Below, one piece after another: positions 31,761 to 40,838 of a DNA stretch of 64,000 nt (within the stretch, counting starts at the first letter, position 1; the number at the start of each line of letters is the position of its first letter). The translations under genes and the position numbers were made by a program. The DNA lies in assembly GCF_002407605.1 (NCBI RefSeq), contig NZ_NXGV01000001.1:1923913-1987912 (forward strand), read 5' to 3'. A model generated the notes under the pieces. That model was given only the letters and a program-made list of their open reading frames with translations. It was not told the DNA's origin and searched no databases. The DNA comes from Marinobacter sp. ANT_B65 (GTDB lineage: Bacteria > Pseudomonadota > Gammaproteobacteria > Pseudomonadales > Oleiphilaceae).

Positions 31761-32747
31761 TTACTCCCCGGCTCCATTGCCCATCGAAAGTGTCATCAGC
31801 GAATCACGGTTCATAATCTGGTTTATCTTGTTGCCATACTGAGGATCCGTGGCATAGCCGGCTTCCTGCAGTTTTCTGGCAAATACCTCTGGCTGATCAG
31901 CACTGTCCAGCACATCCCGGTACCGGGGATTCGATTCCAGAAACTCCACATAATCCCTGAAACTGGCTTCATAATCCGGATAGGCACGGAAATCCGCACG
32001 CTCCTTCATAGCCACACCTTCACGGAATTCCGTGGTAGTAATTGTTACAGCATCGCCCTGCCAGCGACTGTCAGCCTTAATACCAAAAAGGTTATAACTG
32101 GGTTGATTGCCATCGCCCTGGATCATATGCCGCCCCCAGCCTGTTTCCAGCGCCGCCTGGGCAACCATCAGTTTGGGGTCAATGCCCGTATCTGCAGATA
32201 TACTCTCGGCAAAAGGCAACAGGGTGCGGACAAAATGCTCTGGGGAATCAAACTGATCAGGTAATACAGAGATATCATCAACCGGCGTCAAAGGCGCTGC
32301 ATCAGCGACCTCAGCGACTTCTCCAACCCGCTCCGGTAGCCGGGGCGAGATTGCCGGTAAACTGCGCTCGTAGTCAGCCAGTGAGGCTTTGTGGGATGCG
32401 AGAGGAGCGCCCTGCTTATTGACGCCCGGAATATCCTCACCCAACTGCCGGACCAGAGCATCAGCAAGTCCGGTTCCCTGCCCGCCAGCCATGGTAAGAC
32501 TCATCTGGCTGTCAAACATATCGCGGTAGAATTCTGACTGGCCGCCGTTCAGGTAATTACCTTCCGAGAAGACATCCCCCGCCTTACGCATAGACTTCAG
32601 CATTTCAGACAGAAAGATACTTTCAAACTGACGTGCGACTTCCTCAAGTGCCGTCTGCTTGTCTTCCCGGGCTCCGGCTTTCAGTGCATTCAGCCCGCTG
32701 AAATCTGTATATACCCTGGCCTGCTGAAGCTGATAGTCCTGCATCAT
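31761..32747 (-). CDS. flgJ: Flagellar rod assembly protein / peptidoglycan hydrolase FlgJ
   Basis: A 328-aa bifunctional FlgJ. The N-terminal rod-capping part (VARQFESIFLSEMLKSMRKA, LNGGQSEFYRDMFDSQMS) is followed by a glucosaminidase domain (LMVAQAALETGWGRHM with the catalytic Glu, NLFGIKAD, FRAYPDYEASFRDYVEFL). It opens the peptidoglycan layer for the growing rod. It lies between flgI and flgK with short gaps. Confidence 0.95.
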   Translation of the reverse strand: MMQDYQLQQARVYTDFSGLNALKAGAREDKQTALEEVARQFESIFLSEMLKSMRKAGDVFSEGNYLNGGQSEFYRDMFDSQMSLTMAGGQGTGLADALVRQLGEDIPGVNKQGAPLASHKASLADYERSLPAISPRLPERVGEVAEVADAAPLTPVDDISVLPDQFDSPEHFVRTLLPFAESISADTGIDPKLMVAQAALETGWGRHMIQGDGNQPSYNLFGIKADSRWQGDAVTITTTEFREGVAMKERADFRAYPDYEASFRDYVEFLESNPRYRDVLDSADQPEVFARKLQEAGYATDPQYGNKINQIMNRDSLMTLSMGNGAGE

Positions 32748-32752
32748 GTCAC

Positions 32753-33850
32753 CTAGATAACTATAAGCTCGGCGCGCAGAGCACCAGCCTGTTTAAGTGC
32801 TTCCAGTACTGCCATGACATCGCCGGGGGCAGCACCGACCTGATTCACGGCCTGAACAATTTCGTTTAGCGTAACCGCCGGTCCGAACTTGAACATGCGG
32901 GCCGGATCTTCGGTAACGGCAATCTGGGAATCCTGTTCAATCTCGGTAGTACCACCAGAAAACGGATTTGGCTGCTGTACTTCCGGGTTTTCCTGAATGG
33001 TTACTGTAAGGTTGCCGTGGGTTACGGCCGCCGGGCTTACCTTAACGTTCTGCCCTACGACAATGGTCCCGGTGCGACTGTTGATCACGACCTTCGCGGC
33101 CTCTTCTGCGGGTGTAACCTCAAGATTCTCCAGGATGGAAAGAAAGCTGACCCGCTGCGAAGGATCACGGGGTGCCCGCACCGAAATCGACGTTGCATCA
33201 TGGGCATAGGCCATATCAGGCCCAAGGTATTCATTAACTACTTCCACCACACGCCGGGCGGTTGTGAAATCCGGGCGCATCAGGTGAAAGGTAATCGTGT
33301 CGCCACGGGTAAAGGGGGAGGCAATCTCCCGCTCAATGGTGGCGCCATTCGGAATACGGCCAACACTGGGAACGTTCACAGTAATACGTGAACCGTCCAG
33401 CCCCTCGGCACCAAACCCGCCAACAACAAGACTGCCCTGTGCCATAGCGTAAACGTTACCGTCGGCACCTTTAAGCGGTGCCATAAGCAATGTGCCACCC
33501 CGCAAGCTGTCCGAGTTACCAATAGACGAGACGGTGATATCTATTTCCTGGCCAGCTTTGGCAAACGGAGGCAGATTTGCACTCACGGTAACAGCTGCCA
33601 CATTGGCCAGTTTCGGGTCCACGCCATCCGGCAAAGTAATGCCGAACTGGTTCATCATGTTGCGAAACGTCTGATTGGTAAAAGGTGCCTTGTCGCCCGT
33701 GCCATCCAGACCCACTACCAGTCCATAGCCCACAAGCTGGTTGTTACGGACACCTTTGATCCGCGCAAGATCCTTCAGGCGATCCGCCATCACAGGTGCT
33801 GCCATTACGGCAAGCATCAGCGAGAGAACTACGCACCGGCGTATAGTCAT
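32753..33850 (-). CDS. flgI: Flagellar P-ring protein FlgI
   Basis: A 365-aa secreted protein with a signal peptide ([20 protein letters not shown]) followed by [39 protein letters not shown] and the C-terminal [20 protein letters not shown]. It forms the periplasmic P ring. ATG 33850 overlaps the flgH stop by 4 bases (ATGA), so an upstream in-frame GTG is not needed. Confidence 0.96.
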   Translation of the reverse strand: MTIRRCVVLSLMLAVMAAPVMADRLKDLARIKGVRNNQLVGYGLVVGLDGTGDKAPFTNQTFRNMMNQFGITLPDGVDPKLANVAAVTVSANLPPFAKAGQEIDITVSSIGNSDSLRGGTLLMAPLKGADGNVYAMAQGSLVVGGFGAEGLDGSRITVNVPSVGRIPNGATIEREIASPFTRGDTITFHLMRPDFTTARRVVEVVNEYLGPDMAYAHDATSISVRAPRDPSQRVSFLSILENLEVTPAEEAAKVVINSRTGTIVVGQNVKVSPAAVTHGNLTVTIQENPEVQQPNPFSGGTTEIEQDSQIAVTEDPARMFKFGPAVTLNEIVQAVNQVGAAPGDVMAVLEALKQAGALRAELIVI

Positions 33851-34548
33851 AGGGGCCACCACTCGCTGTTGAAGAACCGGGCCAGCCAGCCCATTTGATT
33901 TGCCTGATCAAAATCACCCGTGCCACCGTATGCAATGCGGGCATCAGCAATACGGCTTGAATCCACCATATTGCCCGGATCAATATCCTGTGGACGAACC
34001 AGGCCGGTAAGACGCACATACTCATCGCCGTTGGTCAACGACAACCATTTCTCGCCGCGGACTCTCAGCACGCCATTTGGCAAGACCTCGATAACCGTGA
34101 CCGTAATGCTGCCAGCAAGACTGTTGCTCTGGTCAGCTTCAGCTTTGCCGCTGAAATCCCGTTCACTCGTTAACGAGGTCGCAATACCAAAACTGCTTTT
34201 GCCCAGAATAGTGGGCTCTGGCAAAGTCAATTCGTTGTCCTTGGTGATGCTGGACTCTGCGTTTTTGCTCGCCCGGGTGGACTCGTTGAGCGTAACCGTC
34301 AGCACGTCACCAATATTCAGGGCTATGGTGTCCCCATAAAAATTGTAATTGCGGGAGCTCTGGTAGATAGCTCCGGACTCCGCGTCACGCTGCATCATTG
34401 CCTGAGCACGCACAGGTGCGTATGCGGGATCGTTGGGCTCAGCCCGAGGCCGGCTCATGGCCGTACATCCCTGCAACAGGATAAGTAACCAAACCAGCAG
34501 AAGGGATCCTGCAGATCTGGCAAACCAGGTTGATGTCGTTGATTTCAT
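33847..34548 (-). CDS. flgH: Flagellar L-ring lipoprotein FlgH
   Basis: A 233-aa lipoprotein with a signal peptide ending LLQGC near residue 27. [19 protein letters not shown] ([20 protein letters not shown]), [20 protein letters not shown] and the C-terminal [20 protein letters not shown] are family marks. It forms the outer membrane L ring. ATG 34548 is chosen over GTG 34572 because the signal peptide begins there. Confidence 0.95.
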   Translation of the reverse strand: MKSTTSTWFARSAGSLLLVWLLILLQGCTAMSRPRAEPNDPAYAPVRAQAMMQRDAESGAIYQSSRNYNFYGDTIALNIGDVLTVTLNESTRASKNAESSITKDNELTLPEPTILGKSSFGIATSLTSERDFSGKAEADQSNSLAGSITVTVIEVLPNGVLRVRGEKWLSLTNGDEYVRLTGLVRPQDIDPGNMVDSSRIADARIAYGGTGDFDQANQMGWLARFFNSEWWPL

Positions 34549-34618
34549 GAGCTCGTTCCCCACCGGTTTCACCTATTGCTTCGCGCTGTTTTTATCAAAC
34601 TCGCCGAATTTCAAAATG

Positions 34619-35407
34619 TTAGCCAATGTTGTTAGTAATGAACTGGAGCATTTCATCGGTTGTGGCGACGACTTTGGAGTTCATCTCATAGGCACGCTGA
34701 GTGGTGATCATATTCACCAGCTCTTCAACAACTTCCACGTTGGAAGATTCCACCATGCCCTGCTCCAGTGAGCCCAGCCCCGCCAGCCCCGGCTCACCTT
34801 CAGCGGGGTCGCCGCTGGAGTTGGTTTCCTTGAACAGGTTGTTACCAATAGCCTGCAGCCCCTGGGGGTTAATAAAACTAACCAACGTGATCTGGCCCAG
34901 ATTTATGGGGGCTGCCTCATCATCTGTGATGGCCGTTACCGTGCCGTCTTTACCAATGGTCACGGTTGTAGCGTTCTCAGGTACGTTGATGTTGGGCTGG
35001 AGAGCGTATCCTTCCGGTGTAACTACATCGCCGTCTGCGTTGAGCTGGAACTGGCCATCACGTGTATAGGCTGTCTGGCCATCCGGCAATTCAATCTGCA
35101 GAAAACCACGGCCATCAACCGCCAGATCGAGAGGCTGCTCAGTAATCTGGAGATTACCCTGGGTAAATTGCTTTGCAGTACCGACGACCCGCACACCCGT
35201 TCCCAACTGCAAACCCGATGGCAGCTCGGAGTTCTGCGTGTTCATGCCGCCAGGCTGCCGGTTGATCTGGTACAACAGATCCTGGAATACAGCCCGGTCC
35301 CTTTTAAAGCCTGTGGTGTTCACGTTGGCCAAATTGTTCGAGATGGTCGACATGTTGGTGTCTTGGGCGCTGAGCCCCGTTTTACTTACCCAAAGAGCCG
35401 GATGCAT
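34619..35407 (-). CDS. flgG: Flagellar distal rod protein FlgG
   Basis: A 262-aa rod protein. The N-terminus MHPALWVSKTGLSAQDTNMS, then NNLANVNTTGFKRDRAVFQD, and the C-terminus SNVEVVEELVNMITTQRAYE are the conserved FlgG rod-hook motifs. Length equals that of E. coli FlgG (260 aa). It follows flgF by 80 bases. Confidence 0.96.
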   Translation of the reverse strand: MHPALWVSKTGLSAQDTNMSTISNNLANVNTTGFKRDRAVFQDLLYQINRQPGGMNTQNSELPSGLQLGTGVRVVGTAKQFTQGNLQITEQPLDLAVDGRGFLQIELPDGQTAYTRDGQFQLNADGDVVTPEGYALQPNINVPENATTVTIGKDGTVTAITDDEAAPINLGQITLVSFINPQGLQAIGNNLFKETNSSGDPAEGEPGLAGLGSLEQGMVESSNVEVVEELVNMITTQRAYEMNSKVVATTDEMLQFITNNIG

Positions 35408-35487
35408 AGTCTTTACCCCTTGCCGGTGTCCGGGATGCGGCTAAAATTTGCCGCTTCTGGCCAGACTGGCGTTGTTTTCAACAGTTA

Positions 35488-36240
35488 TTAAAGGTTCTGC
35501 AACAGCCGTGCCGTTGCTTCAGAATTTTCCTTCGCGGTACTCATAACCTTCACCTGCATCTCGTACTGGCGCGTTAACTGAAGGTTGGAAATCATTTCCT
35601 CAACCGCATTCACGTTGGAGCTTTCAAGAAATCCGGATGCCACACGCAAATCCGCGTCGGCTGGTTCTCCGCCACCACCTGCCAGCTCACCCTTGCGGCG
35701 AATAAAACCATCCAGACCTTTTTCCAGCTCCTCCGGCGGGGGGTTAACGAGCTTCAGTCGGTCAACTTCAACCAGCTGATCCGGAGATCCGCCCACGGGA
35801 ATAATAGAGATAGTGCCGTCAGCACCAATCTGAAGATTTTCGAAGGGAGGAAGCGCTACCGGGCCACCATTGCCCAGTACCATCTCACCACTGGCCAGGC
35901 GCACCAGACCGTTGACATCAACCTGCAGGCTGCCGGAGCGGGTAAAGACCTCTTCACCAAGATTGTTCTGAATAGCCAGCCAGCCCTCGCCTTCTATGGC
36001 GACGTCCATATCCCGGCCTGTCTGCATCAGCGCTCCGGCCGTAAGATCAGTACCAGGGCGCTCGGCCATGGCGTATGCACGGGTAGGATGATGTTCCCCG
36101 AACACAGGCATACTCCGGGCCTGGGCAAAGTCTTTCTTGAAACCTGTGGTATTTACATTGGCCAGGTTATTGGCGTGGGCACGCTGGGAAAGCATATTCT
36201 GCTTCGCGCCAGACATACCGAGATAAAGTGCTTTGTCCAT
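35488..36240 (-). CDS. flgF: Flagellar proximal rod protein FlgF
   Basis: A 250-aa rod protein: MDKALYLGMSGAKQNMLSQR, HANNLANVNTTGFKKDFAQA, and ESSNVNAVEEMISNLQLTRQ near the C-terminus. It is the first gene of the flgFGHIJKL part and has its own sigma-54 site at 36282-36297. Confidence 0.95.
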   Translation of the reverse strand: MDKALYLGMSGAKQNMLSQRAHANNLANVNTTGFKKDFAQARSMPVFGEHHPTRAYAMAERPGTDLTAGALMQTGRDMDVAIEGEGWLAIQNNLGEEVFTRSGSLQVDVNGLVRLASGEMVLGNGGPVALPPFENLQIGADGTISIIPVGGSPDQLVEVDRLKLVNPPPEELEKGLDGFIRRKGELAGGGGEPADADLRVASGFLESSNVNAVEEMISNLQLTRQYEMQVKVMSTAKENSEATARLLQNL

Positions 36241-36281
36241 GGGAAAACTCCTGCCGGAATTTTGACTGTTTCCAGTCTTCC

Positions 36282-36297
36282 TGCAGGAGTCATGCCA
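36282..36297 (-). promoter_or_regulatory. Sigma-54 promoter upstream of flgF
   Basis: The minus strand reads TGGCATGACTCCTGCA. GG and GC are 10 bases apart, as required for the -24/-12 elements (consensus TGGCAC-N5-TTGCW). It lies 42 bases upstream of the flgF start in the 75-base flgE-flgF gap. FleQ/FlrC-type enhancer activators would be needed. Confidence 0.75.
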
Positions 36298-36315
36298 TAT
36301 TCAGATCAAAGCCGA

Positions 36316-38250
36316 TCAGCGGAGGTTGATAATGGTCTGAGTGACCGCATCGGAGGTTTCGATAGTTTTCGCATTCGCCTGATAATTGCGCTGGGCAATG
36401 ATCAGGTTAACCAGTTCAGCAGAAAGATCCACGTTGGATTCCTCTACAGAACTTGCTTTGATACTGCCAAGGGTGCCTGTATCCGGCTGACCGATAATCG
36501 GCTGGCCTGATTCAAAGGTTTCAGCCCAGCTGGTATCTCCTATGGGTGACAGGCCATTCGTATTATTGAATGACGCCAGGGCAACCTGCCCCAGGGCTTT
36601 GGACTGGCCGTTGGTGTAGCGAGCGAACAGCACACCCTCATCGGACACATCCAGACCAGAGAGCCTGCCGGTGGTATAACCATTCTGGGTCTGATCATCA
36701 ACACCAAAGGCAGCACCATACTGAGTGGTTTCACTAAGGTTAAGCACAAAGGCCGATGTAGTTGGTGGCTCCGGAACCGGCGTAACCACGGTCTCACCCG
36801 CAGCTGGTGGGCCATCGGCTCCATTGGGCTGACCATCCACATCCTTTGGAGTCCAGTCAGTCACAACTATCTCACCACTGACATCACCATTGATGGACTC
36901 AAGAGTACCGTCCTGATCAAACCTGGCGGTATAAGGAGTCGTATCAGTACCCGCAACCATCTCGCCGTCAATCTGCAGGTAAACAGACCACTCGCTCACA
37001 CCCACCCCATTTCCGGGAGACGGCTCTTTAACAAAGAACTGCGTCAGCTCATGTGAGTTACCCAGGCTATCGAAGATAGACGTAGATGTGGCGTGATTGT
37101 ATGTACGCTGATCCAATGGGTTAAACTCATTGGTTATACGAATGGGAGAATTATCATATTCATCCACAAAATTCGTACCTGAAGCTGCAGCCGCTGTCAG
37201 GCCGGAAATCGTCCGGTCACCTGTCACATTTACATCACCGGATACCGTCACCGGAGTGCTTACGGATTCAGCTGCCACGCCGTTGCCGTAACTGAACTCT
37301 ATATCCTCACCCTGATTGTGAATCACCCTCAGCACGTCATTACCAGCGCCATCGTCCACAACCGATGCCGAAATTGCGGTATCACTGGAATTATTGATCG
37401 CATCTCTCAGCTCCAGAAGCGAAGTCGCGCCGCTGGTATCAAGCTGGAGCGGGGCATTATTGACACTGAGACTGAACGTAAAGCTACCCGCAAGCTGTGC
37501 CGCTGAAATATAACTATCTGTCAACGCCAGCGCTGCCGGGACATTGGTATCGACAATCGATGCAGTAGTGGTCGCTGAAGCGCTCAGACCGGGCGCAGCG
37601 GTGATAATATCTGAAATTTCCCGGGCGGTTGTCGCAGTGCTCAGGTCAACCGAGTAATCAGGGGTTCCGTCGGTATATGAAATATCAAATTGCTCCCCGC
37701 TGATATCGCTGAATGCCAGTGCCCCCACATCCCGCACACGGGATTCAAGCACGGTTTCGCGGGAATCCAGATTCAGATCAGACTGGAGATTTGTTGTGCG
37801 ATGCGGAGCAAGGTTGGCCGTCGCAATTTCCAGATCCCCGCGGATACCGGAAAGATTTCCGTCTTCATCAGCGGTATAGCCCTGAACCCGCATAGCCTGG
37901 TTATTCACTACAAAGCCGTCTTTATCAATGTTGAACTGCCCTGCACGCGAATACTGGGTTTCGCCACCATTGCTGAGAATAAAGAAGCCGTCGCCTTCTA
38001 TGGCCATATCCAGGCCGTTATCAGTAAAGCTGACATTACCCTGGCTGAACGACTGTTTTACACTCTGGACATTTACACCATCTCCGATTGGATTGGAGCC
38101 TCCGCTCAGAAAGCCACTGGCGTATAGATCACCAAACTGCACGCTACTGCCTTTAAAACCAACCGTACTGGCATTAGCGATATTATTACCAGTAACTTCC
38201 AAGTCTACCGCTGCCGCCCGCAGGCCGCTGAGCCCTATATTAAAAGCCAT
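36316..38250 (-). CDS. flgE: Flagellar hook protein FlgE
   Basis: A 644-aa hook subunit. The N-terminus is MAFNIGLSGLRAAAVDLEVT with GNNIANASTVGFKGSSVQFG; the C-terminus has EESNVDLSAELVNLIIAQRN and YQANAKTIETSDAVTQTII. The conserved ends match FlgE, but the protein is about 240 residues longer than E. coli FlgE. The extra length lies in the surface-exposed middle, as in other marine and Pseudomonas-type hooks. Confidence 0.95.
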   Translation of the reverse strand: MAFNIGLSGLRAAAVDLEVTGNNIANASTVGFKGSSVQFGDLYASGFLSGGSNPIGDGVNVQSVKQSFSQGNVSFTDNGLDMAIEGDGFFILSNGGETQYSRAGQFNIDKDGFVVNNQAMRVQGYTADEDGNLSGIRGDLEIATANLAPHRTTNLQSDLNLDSRETVLESRVRDVGALAFSDISGEQFDISYTDGTPDYSVDLSTATTAREISDIITAAPGLSASATTTASIVDTNVPAALALTDSYISAAQLAGSFTFSLSVNNAPLQLDTSGATSLLELRDAINNSSDTAISASVVDDGAGNDVLRVIHNQGEDIEFSYGNGVAAESVSTPVTVSGDVNVTGDRTISGLTAAAASGTNFVDEYDNSPIRITNEFNPLDQRTYNHATSTSIFDSLGNSHELTQFFVKEPSPGNGVGVSEWSVYLQIDGEMVAGTDTTPYTARFDQDGTLESINGDVSGEIVVTDWTPKDVDGQPNGADGPPAAGETVVTPVPEPPTTSAFVLNLSETTQYGAAFGVDDQTQNGYTTGRLSGLDVSDEGVLFARYTNGQSKALGQVALASFNNTNGLSPIGDTSWAETFESGQPIIGQPDTGTLGSIKASSVEESNVDLSAELVNLIIAQRNYQANAKTIETSDAVTQTIINLR

Positions 38251-38277
38251 AATTCACCTCTGGTCTTGACACCGGTA

Positions 38278-38961
38278 TCAATTGATTTGTTGAACATCTG
38301 ACAATGCAATGGAACCCATGCCTGCCAGATTAAGGGTTACGGAGCCACCCTGCCCCAGTGAAACACTGTCGACATTTGCACTGACAAGCGTTGAAAGCTG
38401 AACACTCCCGTCAGGGTAAGATCCTTCGGCGACAATCCGGTAAGAACCGGTCGGCAAACTATTGCCGTTGCCATCCGTGCCGTCCCACCTGAACCCGAGC
38501 ACACCAGCTGAGCTGCTACCCAGATCAATCTGCCGGACAAGCTCACCGCTCGAACTCTCAATAGACAAGCGCACACCACCCGTGGAAGCAGGCACTTCAA
38601 TGTTGCCCGATATCTCACCCTCGGCGCCGAGAATACCGACTTCGGAAGGCGCCAGTACGGTCTTGCCGACCATCGCCGATGCCTGAAGCGCCTGAGTGGA
38701 GCGGAACTGGGTGACCACATCATCGACAGTGCTGGTAAGTGTCTGCATTTCCTCAAGCGAGCTGAACTGCGCCAGCTGGGAAATGAACTCACCGTTATCC
38801 TGGGGCTCCAGAGGATTCTGGTTCTCCAGTTGCGCCAGCATCAGTTCCATAAACTCATTCTTTCCGAGTTCATTGGTACCACTGGTCGTAGTGGACTGAT
38901 CTGTGCGGTATGCGCTCAGTACATCAGAGGTTTCGGTTGTGCTAGCTATACTCATGGTCAA
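38278..38961 (-). CDS. flgD: Flagellar hook-capping scaffold protein FlgD
   Basis: A 227-aa protein. The N-terminal region has GKNEFMELMLAQLENQNPLE and PQDNGEFISQLAQFSSLEEM, the classic FlgD cap motif. A FlgD Ig-like region (LGFRWDGTDGNGNSLPTGSY) forms the C-terminus. It caps the growing hook and is removed afterwards. It lies 12 bases after flgC. Confidence 0.95.
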   Translation of the reverse strand: MTMSIASTTETSDVLSAYRTDQSTTTSGTNELGKNEFMELMLAQLENQNPLEPQDNGEFISQLAQFSSLEEMQTLTSTVDDVVTQFRSTQALQASAMVGKTVLAPSEVGILGAEGEISGNIEVPASTGGVRLSIESSSGELVRQIDLGSSSAGVLGFRWDGTDGNGNSLPTGSYRIVAEGSYPDGSVQLSTLVSANVDSVSLGQGGSVTLNLAGMGSIALSDVQQIN

Positions 38962-38973
38962 ATCCTCGCCCCG

Positions 38974-39423
38974 TTACTGCTGACCAAGTGTCAGGATGCG
39001 CTGCATCATGGATTTAGCGGTGTTCATAACATCTACGTTCACCTGAAAGCTTCTTGAGGAAGACATCATGTCTGCCATTTCTTCAACTACGTTGACGTTT
39101 GGGTAGAACACATAACCGTCTTCATTGGCCGCCGGATGATGAGGTTCATAGCGCATCTGCAGCTCCGCATCACTTTCAACGATGCCCTCAACACGAACGC
39201 CTGCTCCCGCACCTTCTGAACTCTGAACACCAAAACCCTGCTGATCCGGGTTCAGCATCGCCTGCTGAATGGCTGAAAACACAGGCTTCCGCGCACGATA
39301 AGTGGTGTCAGTGCTTGAGCTCGCGGTCTCTGCGTTGGCAATATTTGAAGCGGTAGTGTTAAGCCTCAACGACTGCGCTGTCATGCCGGATCCGGCGATA
39401 TCAAAAATGTTGCCCAGTGACAT
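38974..39423 (-). CDS. flgC: Flagellar proximal rod protein FlgC
   Basis: A 149-aa rod protein: MSLGNIFDIAGSGMTAQSLR, LNTTASNIANAETASSSTDT, YRARKPVFSA, and the C-terminal VNVVEEMADMMSSSRSFQVN. Length is normal for FlgC. It follows flgB after 34 bases. Confidence 0.96.
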   Translation of the reverse strand: MSLGNIFDIAGSGMTAQSLRLNTTASNIANAETASSSTDTTYRARKPVFSAIQQAMLNPDQQGFGVQSSEGAGAGVRVEGIVESDAELQMRYEPHHPAANEDGYVFYPNVNVVEEMADMMSSSRSFQVNVDVMNTAKSMMQRILTLGQQ

Positions 39424-39457
39424 GGTGATTCTCCTTAGCTAATCGTGGAACCGCGGA

Positions 39458-39856
39458 TTACTCGCCTTTCAGGGCTTTGGTCAGGCCGGTAAACTTGCTG
39501 TTAAGAAACTGGAAGCTCGCCTGATAATCCATCGCATTACGCATGAACCGGGTCTGCTCTCCCTGGGCATCAACCGTATTTCCATCAAGCGATGGCTGAT
39601 TTGGTACCCGGTACAACAAATCCGAATCTCCGGCGCTTCCTGAAGCATCCATATGGCCGTCATGGGTTTTCTCCATGCCAAAGCCACTCATGCTGTCCTG
39701 GGCTTTCTGCATCATGGCCTGAAAATCCATATCCCGAGCCTTGAAGCCCGGTGTATCGGCATTCGCCATATTGTTTGCCAGAATTTCAGCACGCTTTACT
39801 CTGGCTTCCAGCGCGTACTGGTGAATGCCAAGAGCGTTATCAAATGTGATTGCCAT
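39458..39856 (-). CDS. flgB: Flagellar proximal rod protein FlgB
   Basis: A 132-aa rod protein: LGIHQYALEARVKRAEILAN, NMANADTPGFKARDMDFQAM, and the C-terminal FMRNAMDYQASFQFLNSKFT. It is the first gene of the flg cluster and is preceded by a ribosome site (GGAGG) and a sigma-54 promoter at 39923-39939. A pair of flgA/flgM genes is not in this window. Confidence 0.96.
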   Translation of the reverse strand: MAITFDNALGIHQYALEARVKRAEILANNMANADTPGFKARDMDFQAMMQKAQDSMSGFGMEKTHDGHMDASGSAGDSDLLYRVPNQPSLDGNTVDAQGEQTRFMRNAMDYQASFQFLNSKFTGLTKALKGE

Positions 39857-39922
39857 AAAACCTCCGAAATTCTGTCACCGGCGCCTCAGGATGTTGCCGG
39901 TATCGTTCTATGGCAGAACTGT

Positions 39923-39939
39923 AGCAATGCTGATGCCAG
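39923..39939 (-). promoter_or_regulatory. Sigma-54 promoter upstream of flgB
   Basis: The minus strand reads CTGGCATCAGCATTGCT, with GG and GC exactly 10 bases apart. This matches the sigma-54 -24/-12 consensus closely (TGGCA...TTGCT). It is 67 bases before the flgB start, and fits class II/III flagellar control by RpoN with an enhancer activator. Confidence 0.85.
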
Positions 39940-40073
39940 AATTCGGCAGCCCCCAGAATCAGGGCGGTTTCAGCGTATAAGGGGGTATTAACGAAGGGAA
40001 AGGTAGCGGCAAAACCAATCAAAGCGGCAAGCTGTTTCCCCTGCCGGAACAGCGGGGGAAACATACCTGCGCA

Positions 40074-40628
40074 TCACGCCGGCCAGCGTGCAACAAACTC
40101 GGCCAGTTCTGGCCTGGGAACAGCAGGCTTGGCAGAAGATACAGTGCCGGTATACAGAAAACCGGTTACAGATTCCCCTTCTGCAAGCGCCAGCCCTTTG
40201 TGCACCACAGGGCTGTAGGACATTTCTCCGGAACGCCACATGACCCCGTAGCCCGCGTCCTGCAGGGCTAGCCCAAGAAAGCTCATGCTGGCACCAGCTG
40301 AAAGCATCTGCTCCATCTCCGGCACCTTGTGGTGCTGTTTCGGCGAAGCAATTCCAACAATAATCATGGGAGCACGCTGTGTCTTATTGCGTATTTTTTC
40401 CAGCTTTTCGGCATCGCCCCTATCAATACAGGCCGCGGCAAACAGATCTCCGAGGGCCTTCAGGCCATCACCTTCGATGACCAGGTAGCGCCATGGGCGC
40501 AACAACGCGTGATCAGGCGCGCGGGATGCGCAGGCAAAAGCCCGCTCAAGTGTTGCTGCATCCGGAGCCGGCGCTTCCAGCCGGGGCTCAGATGCCCTGT
40601 TGAGCAAAAACTCAGTGACTGAACTCAT
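40074..40628 (-). CDS. Nitroreductase family protein (YdjA-like)
   Basis: A 184-aa FMN-dependent nitroreductase-fold protein: FLLNRASEPRLEAPAPD, AFACASRAPDHALLRPWRYL (FMN phosphate-binding region), APMIIVGIASPKQHHKVP, GASMSFLGLALQDAGYGVMW. Its length and motifs resemble E. coli YdjA. The physiological substrate is unknown. The start is ATG 40628. The frame is open further upstream, but the added residues do not look like the family. Confidence 0.88.
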   Translation of the reverse strand: MSSVTEFLLNRASEPRLEAPAPDAATLERAFACASRAPDHALLRPWRYLVIEGDGLKALGDLFAAACIDRGDAEKLEKIRNKTQRAPMIIVGIASPKQHHKVPEMEQMLSAGASMSFLGLALQDAGYGVMWRSGEMSYSPVVHKGLALAEGESVTGFLYTGTVSSAKPAVPRPELAEFVARWPA

Positions 40629-40838
40629 TTCAATAATTTCCGCTGACTGAATTATGGTCGGGCACAACGTGAGAAAAACCAGTGAATTGTGGACAATACG
40701 TAATACTGTTAACCTTAGGTTGCAACCCAAGGGTGCTTTCTACTAACGATATGTTTACTTAGCAGTACGTTCTATCTAATCATGCTCTGCAAAACAAATA
40801 AATCTATACGGTTCCAATGCCATGAGTGATCAGCGCAT

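Noticed and set aside
39840..40064. Minus-strand 74-aa ORF upstream of flgB
   Set aside because: It overlaps the flgB start and covers the sigma-54 promoter; no ribosome site fits and no family is recognised.
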